This document shows positions 11,751 to 20,987 of a stretch of DNA of 64,000 bases, piece after piece. The translations under genes were made by a program, and so were the position numbers. Positions within the stretch are counted from its first letter, which is position 1. Every line of letters starts with the position of its first letter. This DNA comes from Chryseobacterium sp. 18061 (GTDB lineage Bacteria > Pseudomonadota > Gammaproteobacteria > Enterobacterales > Enterobacteriaceae). The notes under the pieces are model-generated. The model was not told the DNA's origin, ran no database searches, and was given only the letters and a program-made list of their open reading frames with translations. Location of the stretch: positions 62,001 to 126,000 of the forward strand of contig CACSKA010000004.1 in assembly GCA_902706205.1 (NCBI GenBank), given 5' to 3'.

Positions 11751-13469
11751 ATGACAACTTCGGGCACAATGTCATCACAGGCGGCGTCATCTCAGACGAC
11801 GTCACAGGCAAAGCGTTTTACCGGCGCACAGCTGATTGTTCACTTACTGGAACGTCAGGGCATCACCATTGTGGCGGGTATTCCAGGCGGCACGGTTTTA
11901 CCGCTGTATGACGCACTCAGCCAAAGCAAGCAGATCCGTCACGTACTGGCCCGCCATGAACAGGGCGCGGGGTTTATCGCCCAGGGTATGGCGCGTACGC
12001 AGGGCAAACCGGCTGTCTGTATGGCCTGTAGCGGCCCCGGCGCGACCAACCTGGTCACCGCAATTGCCGATGCACGCCTCGACTCCATTCCACTGGTGTG
12101 CATCACCGGCCAGGTTCCTGCCTCGATGATCGGTACCGATGCGTTCCAGGAAGTGGACACCTACGGCATCTCCATCCCCATCACCAAACACAACTATTTA
12201 GTCCGCGACATCAGCGAACTGCCGCAGGTGATCAGCGACGCGTTTCGCATTGCGCAGTCTGGCCGTCCAGGCCCGGTGTGGGTGGATATTCCGAAGGATG
12301 TTCAAACCGCTGAAATCGATATCGACGACCTGCCGATGCCGGGCTGCAAAGCGCCTACGCCAGTGTTTAATCTGTCAGACGTGCGCGATGCCGCCGCGAT
12401 GATTAACAGCGCCAAACGCCCGGTACTGTATCTCGGCGGTGGGGTTATCAACGTGCCGGAACACATCCGCAAACTGGCGGAAAAAGCCAATCTGCCGACC
12501 ACCATGACCCTGATGGCGCTGGGTATGCTGCCGAAAGCGCACCCGTTGTCGTTAGGCATGCTCGGGATGCACGGCGCCCGCAGCACCAACTTCGTTCTGC
12601 AAGAAGCTGATTTACTGATTGTTTTAGGTGCACGTTTTGATGACCGGGCGATTGGGAAAACCGAACAGTTCTGCCCGAATGCCAAAATCATTCACGTCGA
12701 TATCGACCGCGCGGAGCTGGGTAAAATCAAACAGCCGCACGTGGCAATTCAGGCCGATGTGGGTGACGTTCTGGACCAGCTGATCCCATTGGTGGAAGCC
12801 CAGCCGCGCGCCGAGTGGCGTCAGCTGGTGTCGGATTTACAACAGGAATTCCCGTCAGCCATTCCGCAAGCGGGCGACCCGCTGACCCATTACGGCCTGA
12901 TTAACGCCGTGGCGGCGTGTGTGGACGACGACGCGATTGTCACCACCGACGTCGGCCAGCATCAGATGTGGACCGCGCAGGCGTATCCGCTCAATCGTCC
13001 GCGTCAGTGGCTGACGTCCGGCGGGCTGGGCACGATGGGCTTTGGCCTGCCTGCGGCAGTGGGTGCGGCGCTGGCGAATCCGCATCGCAAAGTATTGTGT
13101 TTCTCCGGCGACGGCAGCCTGATGATGAACATTCAGGAAATGGCGACTGCGGCAGAAAATCAGCTCGACGTAAAAATTATCCTGATGAACAACGAGGCGC
13201 TGGGGCTGGTGCATCAGCAGCAAAGCTTGTTCTACAAACAGGGTGTTTTCGCCGCCACCTATCCGGGAATGATTAACTTTATGCAGATTGCCCAGGGCTT
13301 TGGCCTGCAAACCTGCGACCTGAATACGGTTGAAGATCCACAGGCCGCGTTGCAGGACATCATTTCCCGTCCGGGACCGGCGCTGATTCACGTGCGTATC
13401 GATCCTGAGCAAAAAGTCTGGCCAATGGTGCCGCCGGGTGCCGCGAATACTGAAATGGTGGGGGAATAA
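11751..13469 (+). CDS. ilvB: Acetolactate synthase I, large (catalytic) subunit
   Basis: This 572-residue ThDP/FAD enzyme condenses pyruvate or 2-oxobutyrate to acetohydroxy acids, the first common step of branched-chain amino-acid synthesis. Three ThDP-enzyme domains are in order. The catalytic glutamate lies in LARHEQGAGF, and the ThDP motif is SGDGSLMMNIQE. It is nearly collinear with E. coli IlvB but has a slightly longer, Ser/Thr-rich N-terminus. It is followed after 3 bp by its regulatory subunit, and expression is set by the upstream leader and attenuator. Confidence 0.97.
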   Translation: MTTSGTMSSQAASSQTTSQAKRFTGAQLIVHLLERQGITIVAGIPGGTVLPLYDALSQSKQIRHVLARHEQGAGFIAQGMARTQGKPAVCMACSGPGATNLVTAIADARLDSIPLVCITGQVPASMIGTDAFQEVDTYGISIPITKHNYLVRDISELPQVISDAFRIAQSGRPGPVWVDIPKDVQTAEIDIDDLPMPGCKAPTPVFNLSDVRDAAAMINSAKRPVLYLGGGVINVPEHIRKLAEKANLPTTMTLMALGMLPKAHPLSLGMLGMHGARSTNFVLQEADLLIVLGARFDDRAIGKTEQFCPNAKIIHVDIDRAELGKIKQPHVAIQADVGDVLDQLIPLVEAQPRAEWRQLVSDLQQEFPSAIPQAGDPLTHYGLINAVAACVDDDAIVTTDVGQHQMWTAQAYPLNRPRQWLTSGGLGTMGFGLPAAVGAALANPHRKVLCFSGDGSLMMNIQEMATAAENQLDVKIILMNNEALGLVHQQQSLFYKQGVFAATYPGMINFMQIAQGFGLQTCDLNTVEDPQAALQDIISRPGPALIHVRIDPEQKVWPMVPPGAANTEMVGE

Positions 13470-13472
13470 GCC

Positions 13473-13763
13473 ATGCAAAACGCAATTCATGACAACGTCA
13501 TTCTGGAACTCACCGTACGCAACCACCCCGGCGTCATGACCCACGTCTGCGGCCTGTTTGCTCGCCGCGCGTTTAACGTGGAAGGCATTCTTTGTCTACC
13601 CATCCAGAACAGTGATAAAAGCCGCATCTGGCTATTAGTGAACAACGATCAGCGTCTGGAGCAGATGATCAGCCAAATTGATAAGCTCGAAGACGTCACT
13701 CAAGTGACCCGCCACCAGAGCGACCCGGGCGTGTTCAACAAGCTGGGTTTGTTTTTTGAATAA
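13473..13763 (+). CDS. ilvN: Acetolactate synthase I, small regulatory subunit
   Basis: This 96-residue protein is a single ACT domain that binds valine and confers feedback inhibition on IlvB. Typical stretches are [20 protein letters not shown] and the final LGLFFE. Length equals E. coli IlvN. It begins 3 bp after the ilvB stop with GGGGGAATAAGCC as ribosome site, so the subunits are made together. Confidence 0.96.
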   Translation: MQNAIHDNVILELTVRNHPGVMTHVCGLFARRAFNVEGILCLPIQNSDKSRIWLLVNNDQRLEQMISQIDKLEDVTQVTRHQSDPGVFNKLGLFFE

Positions 13764-13785
13764 CCCCGACCGTTGACGGATAACG

Positions 13786-13820
13786 CAGCCACCGAGGCAT
13801 ACAGCCCGGTGGCTGTTTTT
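13786..13820 (+). terminator. ilvBN terminator
   Basis: CAGCCACCG pairs with CGGTGGCTG (13807-13815), followed by TTTTT. It stands 22 bp after ilvN. Confidence 0.88.
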
Positions 13821-13914
13821 CTTTCAGTGATAATCACATTTATGGGGCGTTTGTCTGTCGACATCGCGATGGATGCCATTATCATGTGCGGGCAGAGGAA
13901 GGCTGAGAGGAAGC

Positions 13915-14367
13915 ATGATCTGGTTGACGTTAGCCACCTTAGTGGTGGTATTTGTGGTGGGTTTTCGGGTATTAACCTCTGACTCTCGCCGGGCTATCAA
14001 GCGCCTGAGCGAAAGAATTGGCATTACACCGATGCATGTAGAATCGATGATCGATCAGATGGGAAAGCGTGCGGGTGAAGAGTACCTGCATTATTTGCAC
14101 CGTCCTAATGAAGCGCATTTGCAGAATGCCGCTCAGGTTTTGCTTATCTGGCAGGTCGCGGTGGTCGATGCCAGCGAATCCAATCTTCACTACTGGCATC
14201 GTCAGTTGCAAAAAGCGCGTCTCGCCGCTCCGGTGACCGATGCGCAAATTCGTCTGGCGCTGGGATTTTTGCGTGAGCTGGAGCCGGACGTATCAGAGTT
14301 CAACGCGTTCCAGCACCGCTATAACCTGCTGTTTATGCCGCAGGATGGGGTGAGTTGGTTGCATTGA
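13915..14367 (+). CDS. yicN: DUF1198 protein YicN
   Basis: This 150-residue protein has one N-terminal membrane segment (residues 3-18) and a cytoplasmic helical domain. The stretch HLQNAAQVLLIWQ and the C-terminal tryptophan-leucine-histidine match E. coli YicN, also 150 residues. The ATG at 13915 is chosen because GAGAGGAAGC precedes it and the length fits; the frame is open further upstream but without a ribosome site. Function is unknown. Confidence 0.87.
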   Translation: MIWLTLATLVVVFVVGFRVLTSDSRRAIKRLSERIGITPMHVESMIDQMGKRAGEEYLHYLHRPNEAHLQNAAQVLLIWQVAVVDASESNLHYWHRQLQKARLAAPVTDAQIRLALGFLRELEPDVSEFNAFQHRYNLLFMPQDGVSWLH

Positions 14368-14376
14368 GTGATCCTA

Positions 14377-14400
14377 CCCCTCGCCCCTTTGGGCGAGGGG
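14377..14400. terminator. Bidirectional terminator between yicN and yicI
   Basis: A perfect 10-bp stem (CCCCTCGCCC with GGGCGAGGGG) and loop CTTT lie between two convergent genes. Confidence 0.75.
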
Positions 14401-14416
14401 AGAACGACCTTCAATC

Positions 14417-16735
14417 TTAAATCGTAATCACCACTGAATTACCCTTAGCGGCTATCACTACGCCCCATTCACTGCCCGATTGAGAACCGCCCTGCACGCC
14501 GTTGACCTGCTGCACATTACGCAGGCACAGCGTCCAGTCACGGGCGTCACCAGTGCCTTCCACGGTGATGGTGCTACCGGAACGTGTCGCCTTCAGGGTG
14601 AAGAGGGTTGAGCCATCTGCCGCAGGCACCTGACAGACCGCTTCGCGCCCGTCTTCAAGACCGAACAGCTGGAAAGCTGTGCCCTCATGCCATGCGTAGT
14701 CCGGCTTCTGAGTATTGTTGCCCAATGCCAGCAGCGTGTTATCACGCACGTATACCGGCAGGCTCAACGCATCATGCTGTTGTTTATGCCAGCGGCTGCC
14801 CGTCACTTCGTCGTTGTGCCACAGGTGGGTCCAGTGACCTTCAGGCAGATAGAACTGCACATCGCCCGCTTCGCTGAACACCGGTGCCACCAGAACTGAA
14901 TCGCCGAGCATGTACTGACGGTCCAGATAATCACAGGTTGGATCTTCCGGGAACTCCAGCATCATCGAACGCAGTACTGGCGTGCCGGTTTCATTGGCGA
15001 TAGCCGCCTGGCGGTAAAGATAGGGCATCATCCGACATTTCAGTTCAGTGAAATGGCGCACCACGTCGCAGGATTCATCATCGTACGCCCACGGCACACG
15101 GTAGGATTTGCTGCCATGCAGGCGGCTGTGGCTCGACAACAGGCCAAACGCGCACCAGCGTTTATAGACGTGCGCCGGAGCGGTATTTTCGAAGCCGCCG
15201 ATATCGTGGCTCCAGAAACCAAAGCCGGACATGCCGATCGACAGCCCACCACGCAGGCTTTCGGCCATCGATTCGTAGTTGGCGTAGCAGTCACCGCCCC
15301 AGTGAACCGGGAACTGCTGTGCGCCGACGGAAGCTGAACGTGCAAACAGCACCGCTTCTTGCTCACCCAGCGTCTCTTTCAGCACGTTCCACACCAGTTC
15401 GTTGTAGATAAACGCGTAATGGTTGTGCATCTTTTGCGGGTCAGAACCGTCGTGCCAGACGACATCAGTCGGAATACGCTCGCCGAAATCGGTTTTGAAA
15501 CAGTCAACGCCGATATCCACCAGGCCTTTCAGCTTGTCGGCGTACCACTGGCATGCTTCCGGGTTACTGAAATCGTAAATCGCCAGACCCGGCTGCCATT
15601 TATCCCACTGCCAGATCGAGCCGTCTGGGCGTTTGAGCAAATAGCCCTTTTCTTTCAGTTCTTTAAATACCGGCGATTTCTGCCCGATGTACGGGTTAAT
15701 CCACACGCAGACTTTCAGCCCTTTGGCTTTCAGGCGGCGGATCATTCCTTCCGGGTCCGGGAACGTCACCGGGTCCCACTCGAAATCACACCACTGGAAC
15801 GCTTTCATCCAGAAGCAGTCGAAATGGAACACGTGCAGCGGCAGGTCGCGTTCGGCCATACCGTCGATAAAGCTGTTTACCGTTGCTTCGTCGTAATTGG
15901 TGGTGAACGAGGTGGTAAGCCACAGGCCGAATGACCACGCCGGCGGCAGCGCCGGGCGACCGGTAAATTGTGTATAGCGGTTCAGGACGTCTTTCGGGGT
16001 CGGGCCATCAATCACAAAATATTCGAGATATTCGCTTTCGACGCTGAACTGCACTTTTGAGACTTTCTCGGATCCGACTTCAAACGACACGCACTCCGGG
16101 TGATTGACCAGCACGCCATAGCCGCGGTTGGTGATATAGAACGGAATGTTTTTGTACGATTGTTCGGTACTGGTGCCACCATCGCGGTTCCAGGTGTCGA
16201 TGGTCTGACCGTTGCGCACCAGCGCAGTAAAGCGCTCGCCAAGGCCATAGACGGTTTCACCCACGCCTAAATCCAGGCGTTCGAACATGTAATTACGATC
16301 GCTACCGGTGTCCTGCACGTAACCGTTGTTTTTCACCTGGCTGCCGGTGATACGCACGCCGTTGCGCAGGAAATCCAGCGCCCAGAACTCGCCTTTCGAC
16401 ACACGCACGCTGAGGTTGCCACTTTTCAGCTCGGCAAATTCGGCAGTGTTTTGCATCACAACGTTCACATCCTGCTGCACATTCAGCGGGTAGTGTGGGC
16501 CGTTATCCAGCGCGCCCTGGAAATGCTCAATGCGAACGCCCACCACACCTTCTTGCGGGGAGAAAAAGCGCAGTGTAAACAACGGGGTATCCAGCTGCCA
16601 GGTGCGCTCACGCACGTCGCGCGGGGCGGCATACACCACCATTTCGTTGCCCTGCTGTTCGACGTCGAACACCTGCAGTGGGTGGATAATATTCAGGCCA
16701 GGTTGAATGAGCCAGTTTCCATCACTGATTTTCAT
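14417..16735 (-). CDS. yicI: Alpha-xylosidase, GH31
   Basis: This 772-residue enzyme, exactly the E. coli YicI length, releases alpha-xylosyl residues, for example from isoprimeverose. The catalytic nucleophile is the aspartate in [11 protein letters not shown] and the acid/base lies in the SHDIGGFE region, both intact. An N-terminal beta-sandwich, a TIM barrel and C-terminal beta domains follow family order. It begins 12 bp after the stop of the transporter yicJ, so the two form an uptake-and-hydrolysis operon. Confidence 0.96.
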   Translation of the reverse strand: MKISDGNWLIQPGLNIIHPLQVFDVEQQGNEMVVYAAPRDVRERTWQLDTPLFTLRFFSPQEGVVGVRIEHFQGALDNGPHYPLNVQQDVNVVMQNTAEFAELKSGNLSVRVSKGEFWALDFLRNGVRITGSQVKNNGYVQDTGSDRNYMFERLDLGVGETVYGLGERFTALVRNGQTIDTWNRDGGTSTEQSYKNIPFYITNRGYGVLVNHPECVSFEVGSEKVSKVQFSVESEYLEYFVIDGPTPKDVLNRYTQFTGRPALPPAWSFGLWLTTSFTTNYDEATVNSFIDGMAERDLPLHVFHFDCFWMKAFQWCDFEWDPVTFPDPEGMIRRLKAKGLKVCVWINPYIGQKSPVFKELKEKGYLLKRPDGSIWQWDKWQPGLAIYDFSNPEACQWYADKLKGLVDIGVDCFKTDFGERIPTDVVWHDGSDPQKMHNHYAFIYNELVWNVLKETLGEQEAVLFARSASVGAQQFPVHWGGDCYANYESMAESLRGGLSIGMSGFGFWSHDIGGFENTAPAHVYKRWCAFGLLSSHSRLHGSKSYRVPWAYDDESCDVVRHFTELKCRMMPYLYRQAAIANETGTPVLRSMMLEFPEDPTCDYLDRQYMLGDSVLVAPVFSEAGDVQFYLPEGHWTHLWHNDEVTGSRWHKQQHDALSLPVYVRDNTLLALGNNTQKPDYAWHEGTAFQLFGLEDGREAVCQVPAADGSTLFTLKATRSGSTITVEGTGDARDWTLCLRNVQQVNGVQGGSQSGSEWGVVIAAKGNSVVITI

Positions 16736-16747
16736 GCCTTATTCCTC

Positions 16748-18142
16748 TTAGTTCGGTAATTCTTTGCTGACCGGAGTTTGATCAAAGTCTTGCTGATTGC
16801 GGCGCGCGCCCTGCGCGATATCCGCCATGATTTTCTGCAGTATCGGGGTGTTCAGCGTGTAGTAACGTTTGGCAATAATGGCGCTCAGCAGGTAGCAAGC
16901 CGCCGGAACCAGGGTAAACAACGCGATAATGATGTTAATGGTGTCGGCATTTTGTGTTTTTGCACCGGCATCATAGCCGCCTGCAGCCAGCAGCCAGCCA
17001 ATCATTGCCCCCCCTAGCGCCAGGCCGAGTTTCAATACAAACAGCGTGCCCGCAAAGCTGATGCCGGTCAGGCGTTTGCCGTTGCTCCATTCGCCATAGT
17101 CGACGGTGTCGGACATCATGACCCACTGGATTGGGGTTACCAGTTGATGCAATACGCCAATCGCGAAGATAAAGACAAACATCAGGACGCTGGCCTGGAC
17201 AGGCACGAAGAACATCGCCGCGCTCAACACGGTCAGTGCCGCATTGGTCCACCAGAAGACGCTGACCTTACATTTCCAATCGGTGAGGGGCTTCGCCAGC
17301 GCGGAGCCAATCAGGTTGCCGACACAGTAAGTACACAGGAAGGCGGTAAACAGCCCGGCGGAGCCCATAATCCAGGTCGCGTAATACATCATCGCGCCAC
17401 CACGTACGCAGACCGCGAGGATGTTAAGAATGGTCAGCAGGCCGACGATACGCCATTGGTCGTTGCGCCAGATATCGCGCAAGTCTTCGCGTGCCGACGA
17501 AGTGCTCGGCGGGACCTGAATTCGCTCTTTGGTGGTAAAGAAGCAGAACGCCAGCATCAGGAATGCCACCACCGACAGCACAGCGATGCCGCCCTGGAAG
17601 CCAAATGCTTTATCGTCACCACCAATCAGGTTCACCAGCGGCATCATCAGCACGGTAGAGATCATGCCACCCGCTGTCGCCAGTACGAAGCGCCAGGACT
17701 GCAAGGAGATGCGCTGCGTTGGGTCGTCGGTTATCACGCCGCCCAGTGCGCAGTAAGGGATGTTGACCACGGTATACAGCAGGGTGAGCAGGGTGTAGGT
17801 GACGGCGGCGTAAATCAATTTGCCGTTATGGGAGAGGTCTGGCGAGCTGTAGGCCAGTACGCACACAAGACCAAAGGGAATCGCACCAAACAGGATCCAC
17901 GGCCGGAATTTACCCCAGCGGCTGCGGGTGCGGTCGGCGAGCAGGCCCATACACGGGTCGGAAATTGCATCAAGCGCGCGGGCGAGCAAAAACATCGAGC
18001 CGACAAAACCGGCGGGAATACCAAAAATATCGGTATAAAAAAACATCATGTACAACATGACGTTATCAAAAATGATATGGCTGGCGGCATCTCCCATACC
18101 GTAGCCAATCTTCTCCTTCACGGATAACACTTCATGACTCAT
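16748..18142 (-). CDS. yicJ: Glycoside-pentoside-hexuronide (GPH) cation symporter YicJ
   Basis: This 464-residue, 12-segment sugar:cation symporter of the MelB/XynB family presumably imports alpha-xylosides such as isoprimeverose for YicI. Family features include EKIGYGMGDAASHIIFDN at the N-terminus and DPCMGLLADRTRSRWGKFRP in the first cytoplasmic loop. It is first in the operon with yicI. A perfect palindrome 33 bp upstream of the start is a good operator candidate. Confidence 0.93.
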   Translation of the reverse strand: MSHEVLSVKEKIGYGMGDAASHIIFDNVMLYMMFFYTDIFGIPAGFVGSMFLLARALDAISDPCMGLLADRTRSRWGKFRPWILFGAIPFGLVCVLAYSSPDLSHNGKLIYAAVTYTLLTLLYTVVNIPYCALGGVITDDPTQRISLQSWRFVLATAGGMISTVLMMPLVNLIGGDDKAFGFQGGIAVLSVVAFLMLAFCFFTTKERIQVPPSTSSAREDLRDIWRNDQWRIVGLLTILNILAVCVRGGAMMYYATWIMGSAGLFTAFLCTYCVGNLIGSALAKPLTDWKCKVSVFWWTNAALTVLSAAMFFVPVQASVLMFVFIFAIGVLHQLVTPIQWVMMSDTVDYGEWSNGKRLTGISFAGTLFVLKLGLALGGAMIGWLLAAGGYDAGAKTQNADTINIIIALFTLVPAACYLLSAIIAKRYYTLNTPILQKIMADIAQGARRNQQDFDQTPVSKELPN

Positions 18143-18174
18143 TTTTTATCCTTCAACAGCGTCATCGAACATCA

Positions 18175-18186
18175 GTAACCGGTTAC
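18175..18186. promoter_or_regulatory. Palindromic operator candidate upstream of yicJI
   Basis: GTAACCGGTTAC is a perfect 12-bp palindrome with a central CG, the form used by LacI/GalR-type repressors. It lies 33-44 bp before the yicJ start codon. No LacI gene is nearby in the window. Confidence 0.55.
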
Positions 18187-18394
18187 ATGGTTGTAATTCA
18201 TCGTCGGCACCGATGGAATTCCGATATCTCGTTAGCGGATTATGTTTCTTCTTTTCTGTGATCGGGGTTGGGAAGATTAATGTTTAAAAATGTAACTCGC
18301 GGATTTTGTAGGGTTTTATGAAGATTATGGTGATTTACTGCACAGGCATTAGGAAATAATCAGATAAAGAGTGGGGTAACTGCCTGAAAGTAGC

Positions 18395-18400
18395 TATAAT
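18395..18400 (+). promoter_or_regulatory. selC promoter -10 element
   Basis: A consensus TATAAT lies 31 bp before the tRNA 5' end and is followed by a GC-rich discriminator (GCGCACCGCC), as in stringently controlled stable-RNA promoters. The -35 at 18372-18377 (TGGGGT) is weak. Confidence 0.65.
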
Positions 18401-18431
18401 GCGCACCGCCTCCATGTAGCAATCGAGGCGC

Positions 18432-18526
18432 GGAAGGTCGTCGTCTCCGGTGAGGCGGCTGGACTTCAAATCCAGATGGGACCGCCAGCGGCCCCGGGCA
18501 GGTTCGACTCCTGTGATCTTCCGCCA
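18432..18526 (+). tRNA. selC: Selenocysteine tRNA (anticodon UCA)
   Basis: This 95-base tRNA with encoded CCA end is nearly identical to E. coli selC. The anticodon TCA lies within GGACTTCAAATCC, there is a long variable arm, and the acceptor stem has eight pairs. The sixth acceptor pair is a G-U wobble rather than the A-U pair I remember for E. coli. It inserts selenocysteine at UGA codons with SECIS elements. The gene is a frequent island insertion site, but no integrase or foreign DNA follows it here. Confidence 0.97.
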
Positions 18527-18680
18527 GTTTTCTCACCGAAAGTTTCAAACCTGCATTTTCTTCACTTCAATAACCGAAAAAGCCCCGTATCGTCTTTGCT
18601 TTCCGCTCTGTTATTCAACGCCATTTAAGTTTTCCCCCACCTGGGTCGCTGTTCATTGTATTAACCGATGGAGCGCCAGG

Positions 18681-19115
18681 ATGAAAAAATTACTCGTATT
18701 GCTTTTACCGTTACTGCTTGCAGGCTGCGCCACTATTGTCGGAGACAATGAGGAACAGGTACGTATCAACAGCGTACCCGATCACGTTCGCTTTGCTATT
18801 TCTGACAGCGACGGCCAGATTGTCGCCAGTGGGATTACGCCGCAGACTGTTACGTTGAAGAAAGCGGATGGCAGCTATTTTGGCAAAATCAATTACACGC
18901 TGACGCTCGCGGAGGATGGCTACAACACGTCAATCGTACCGTTGAGCACCAATCTCACGCCCTGGTACCTGTTCGGAAATCTCATTTTCTTCGGCGTCCC
19001 TGGTTGGCTGATTGTCGATCCGTTCTCGGGTGCGATGTATTCGTTTAAGAACAACGATATGCAAACGTATCTGCGCCGATGCCCGCCTGGGCCGTATCGC
19101 TACATGTGCTCATAA
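18681..19115 (+). CDS. Small predicted lipoprotein
   Basis: This 144-residue exported protein has a signal peptide and a lipobox (LLLAGC, lipidated Cys at residue 18). A beta-rich domain follows, and a hydrophobic stretch NLIFFGVPGWLIVDPFSGAM lies near the C-terminus, as in PEGA-like surface lipoproteins. The ATG at 18681 is chosen because the signal peptide starts there and GCCAGG precedes it, although the frame is open upstream through selC. No E. coli K-12 counterpart is recognised at this place. Function unknown. Confidence 0.75.
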   Translation: MKKLLVLLLPLLLAGCATIVGDNEEQVRINSVPDHVRFAISDSDGQIVASGITPQTVTLKKADGSYFGKINYTLTLAEDGYNTSIVPLSTNLTPWYLFGNLIFFGVPGWLIVDPFSGAMYSFKNNDMQTYLRRCPPGPYRYMCS

Positions 19116-19199
19116 CGACGAATATTTCGAGGAACAGGCTGGCGATCGGGTCTGCTCATGGATGAGCCTTGAGAGCCCCACGTCGCCAGTTTGAGAGGA

Positions 19200-19751
19200 T
19201 TAATTGGCTTTCGGCTCAGTCTCTGCTGGCGTATCCGACCCGGCGGCTTGCGGAGGTTTCACCGTGATAGTGGGTAAATTGCCATAGGTCACCTGTGTTT
19301 TTTCAAGACGAGTAATAATATCGGCGGTGACATCTAATTTTGCATCGCTGGAAATAACATTCTGATTATCAACAATCAGCACCAGCTTTTTTTCCTGCCG
19401 ATAGGCGTCCACGGTTTTCACAATGGCAGCCAGGCTAGCCTGTCGAGCGGCTTTTTGTTCTGCCATCCACTGGCGATTCAGAACTTGGGCATCGGCGTTA
19501 CTCGCCTTTTCCTGTTCGTCCGCTGACAGGGCGGCATAACCTTTCTTCGCTTCATCATTGGCCTTGATAAGCACGGCCTGAACCTGCTTGTCATGCTCAA
19601 TTTCCTGTTTCCCGATGGCCGATTCCTTCAGGACTTTGCCCATATCCACGACGCCAATTTCAGGTGCGGAAGCCTTTTTCTGGTCGCAGCCTGCTAATCC
19701 GCCAACGGCGAGGGTTGTGGCGAGCGCCAGTAATACGGTGTGCTTTTTCAT
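19200..19751 (-). CDS. OmpH/Skp-like periplasmic lipoprotein
   Basis: This 183-residue protein has a lipobox signal (GGLAGC, Cys22). An OmpH/Skp-type domain follows, in which IGVVDMGKVLKESAIGKQEI begins a long charged helical region predicted to be coiled. The C-terminus is proline/alanine/threonine-rich. The ATG at 19751 is preceded by AGGA and gives a standard signal peptide; an upstream in-frame methionine does not. It may act as a lipid-anchored periplasmic chaperone, but this is inferred from fold only. It is not part of the E. coli K-12 set here. Confidence 0.7.
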   Translation of the reverse strand: MKKHTVLLALATTLAVGGLAGCDQKKASAPEIGVVDMGKVLKESAIGKQEIEHDKQVQAVLIKANDEAKKGYAALSADEQEKASNADAQVLNRQWMAEQKAARQASLAAIVKTVDAYRQEKKLVLIVDNQNVISSDAKLDVTADIITRLEKTQVTYGNLPTITVKPPQAAGSDTPAETEPKAN

Positions 19752-19954
19752 CTTGTTATCCTGTTGTCGTCGCCTGCTTTGGCGGTGAGGTCGGCGTTTA
19801 CTTTCCTGTCGCCAGTAGACCGCACGTGAGTTGCGTTGGTTCCCTGGTGTTTTTATATTCCTCAGCGATGCATTAAGAGCAGGGATAAGACATCGTGGGC
19901 GAAAAATAAATCGGGCCAGCATCCCGCTGGCCCATTTCGCTACAGGTAACTCAC

Positions 19955-20767
19955 TCAATCCCAGCCGGGTACGGCCCCGCCGTTAAAGATTTTCTCAGCC
20001 GCCTTTGCCACTTCAGGTGACTGATACGACTGCATAAATTCCTTCACGTTCTCCGCGTCTTTGTTATCTTCGCGAGTGACGATGATGTTCACATACGGCG
20101 AATTTTTATCTTCGATAAACACGCCGTCATGCACCGGCGACAGACCGGTCTGTTGCAGATAGGTGGTGCTGATGATCGCCACGTCGACCTTCGGGTCGTC
20201 GAGCACGCGTGGCAGTTGCGCCCCTTCCAGCTCCATAATGTTGAGCTTATGCGGGTTGCCGCTGATATCCAGCGAGGTCGGCAGCAGGCCTTTGCCCGGT
20301 TTGAGGGTAATCAGCTTTTCTTTTTGCATCAGCAATAACGCGCGTCCGAGGTTGGTCGGATCGTTCGGGATCGCGATGGTCGCGCCGTCTTTCAGTTCGG
20401 AAACAGACTTAATTTTGCGGGAATAACCGGCCATCGGGAAAACGAAGGTATTGCCGACGGCCACTAAGTGGAAGTTGTGCGCTTTGTTGTCCTGCTCCAG
20501 GAACGGACGATGCTGGAACACGTTGGCGTCGAGTTCTCCGGCGTTGGTGGCATCGTTTGGCAGCAGCGAGCCGCTAAACCCAACAAGCTCCACGTCGAGG
20601 CCGTATTTTTCTTTGGCGACTTTCTTCGCCACTTCGGCCACGTCTTGTTCCGCACCGTTGATTACGCCCACTTTTATGTGTTTGCTGGCATCGCTTTTTT
20701 GGTCACAGCCCGCCAGAAGAAGGCCGGTCAGCAGTAGGGCGCCAAGATGAGGAAGAGGTAATTTCAC
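19955..20767 (-). CDS. nlpA: Lipoprotein-28, MetQ-family methionine-binding protein
   Basis: This 270-residue inner-membrane lipoprotein has lipobox LLLAGC (Cys21). It has the bilobed fold of MetQ, with IKVGVINGAEQDVAEV at the mature N-terminus and PNDPTNLGRALLL in the hinge region. E. coli NlpA (272 residues) is a paralogue of MetQ that binds D- and L-methionine and has been linked to vesicle formation. It retains synteny with yicL and yicS but is separated here by four accessory genes. Confidence 0.92.
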   Translation of the reverse strand: MKLPLPHLGALLLTGLLLAGCDQKSDASKHIKVGVINGAEQDVAEVAKKVAKEKYGLDVELVGFSGSLLPNDATNAGELDANVFQHRPFLEQDNKAHNFHLVAVGNTFVFPMAGYSRKIKSVSELKDGATIAIPNDPTNLGRALLLMQKEKLITLKPGKGLLPTSLDISGNPHKLNIMELEGAQLPRVLDDPKVDVAIISTTYLQQTGLSPVHDGVFIEDKNSPYVNIIVTREDNKDAENVKEFMQSYQSPEVAKAAEKIFNGGAVPGWD

Positions 20768-20893
20768 GCCAGAGTTCCTTTTTAAACAGTCGTAAAGACA
20801 AGGTATTCCCGAATGAAAATGACTATAACGAGTTTGGCGAATCGAGGATAAAAACGAAAAGGAATGAGCAATACGAAAAGGTGATAAAGCCGT

Positions 20894-20974
20894 TGATGCC
20901 CGGTGGCGCTACGCCGAGCGGCCCTACAAAAATACAATTCGTAGGTCCGGCAAGCGCAAGCACCAGCGGGCATT
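20894..20974. repeat. REP/BIME palindromic element
   Basis: Two inverted REP-like units face each other: ATGCCCGGTGGCGCTACGCC on the + strand and a matching ATGCCCGCTGGTGC on the minus strand, about 35 bp apart. It lies between the serine-hydrolase stop and the nlpA promoter region, a common place for REP elements, which stabilise mRNA 3' ends or terminate transcription. Confidence 0.8.
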
Positions 20975-20987
20975 TACGGCCTGAATA

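Noticed and set aside
17144..18127. Long + strand open frame opposite yicJ
   Set aside because: It mirrors a conserved transporter; the predicted protein is hydrophilic, low-complexity Gln/His/Arg with no family resemblance.
18527..19199. Genomic island at selC
   Set aside because: selC is often used for integration, but no integrase, direct repeat of the tRNA end or phage-like gene follows it.
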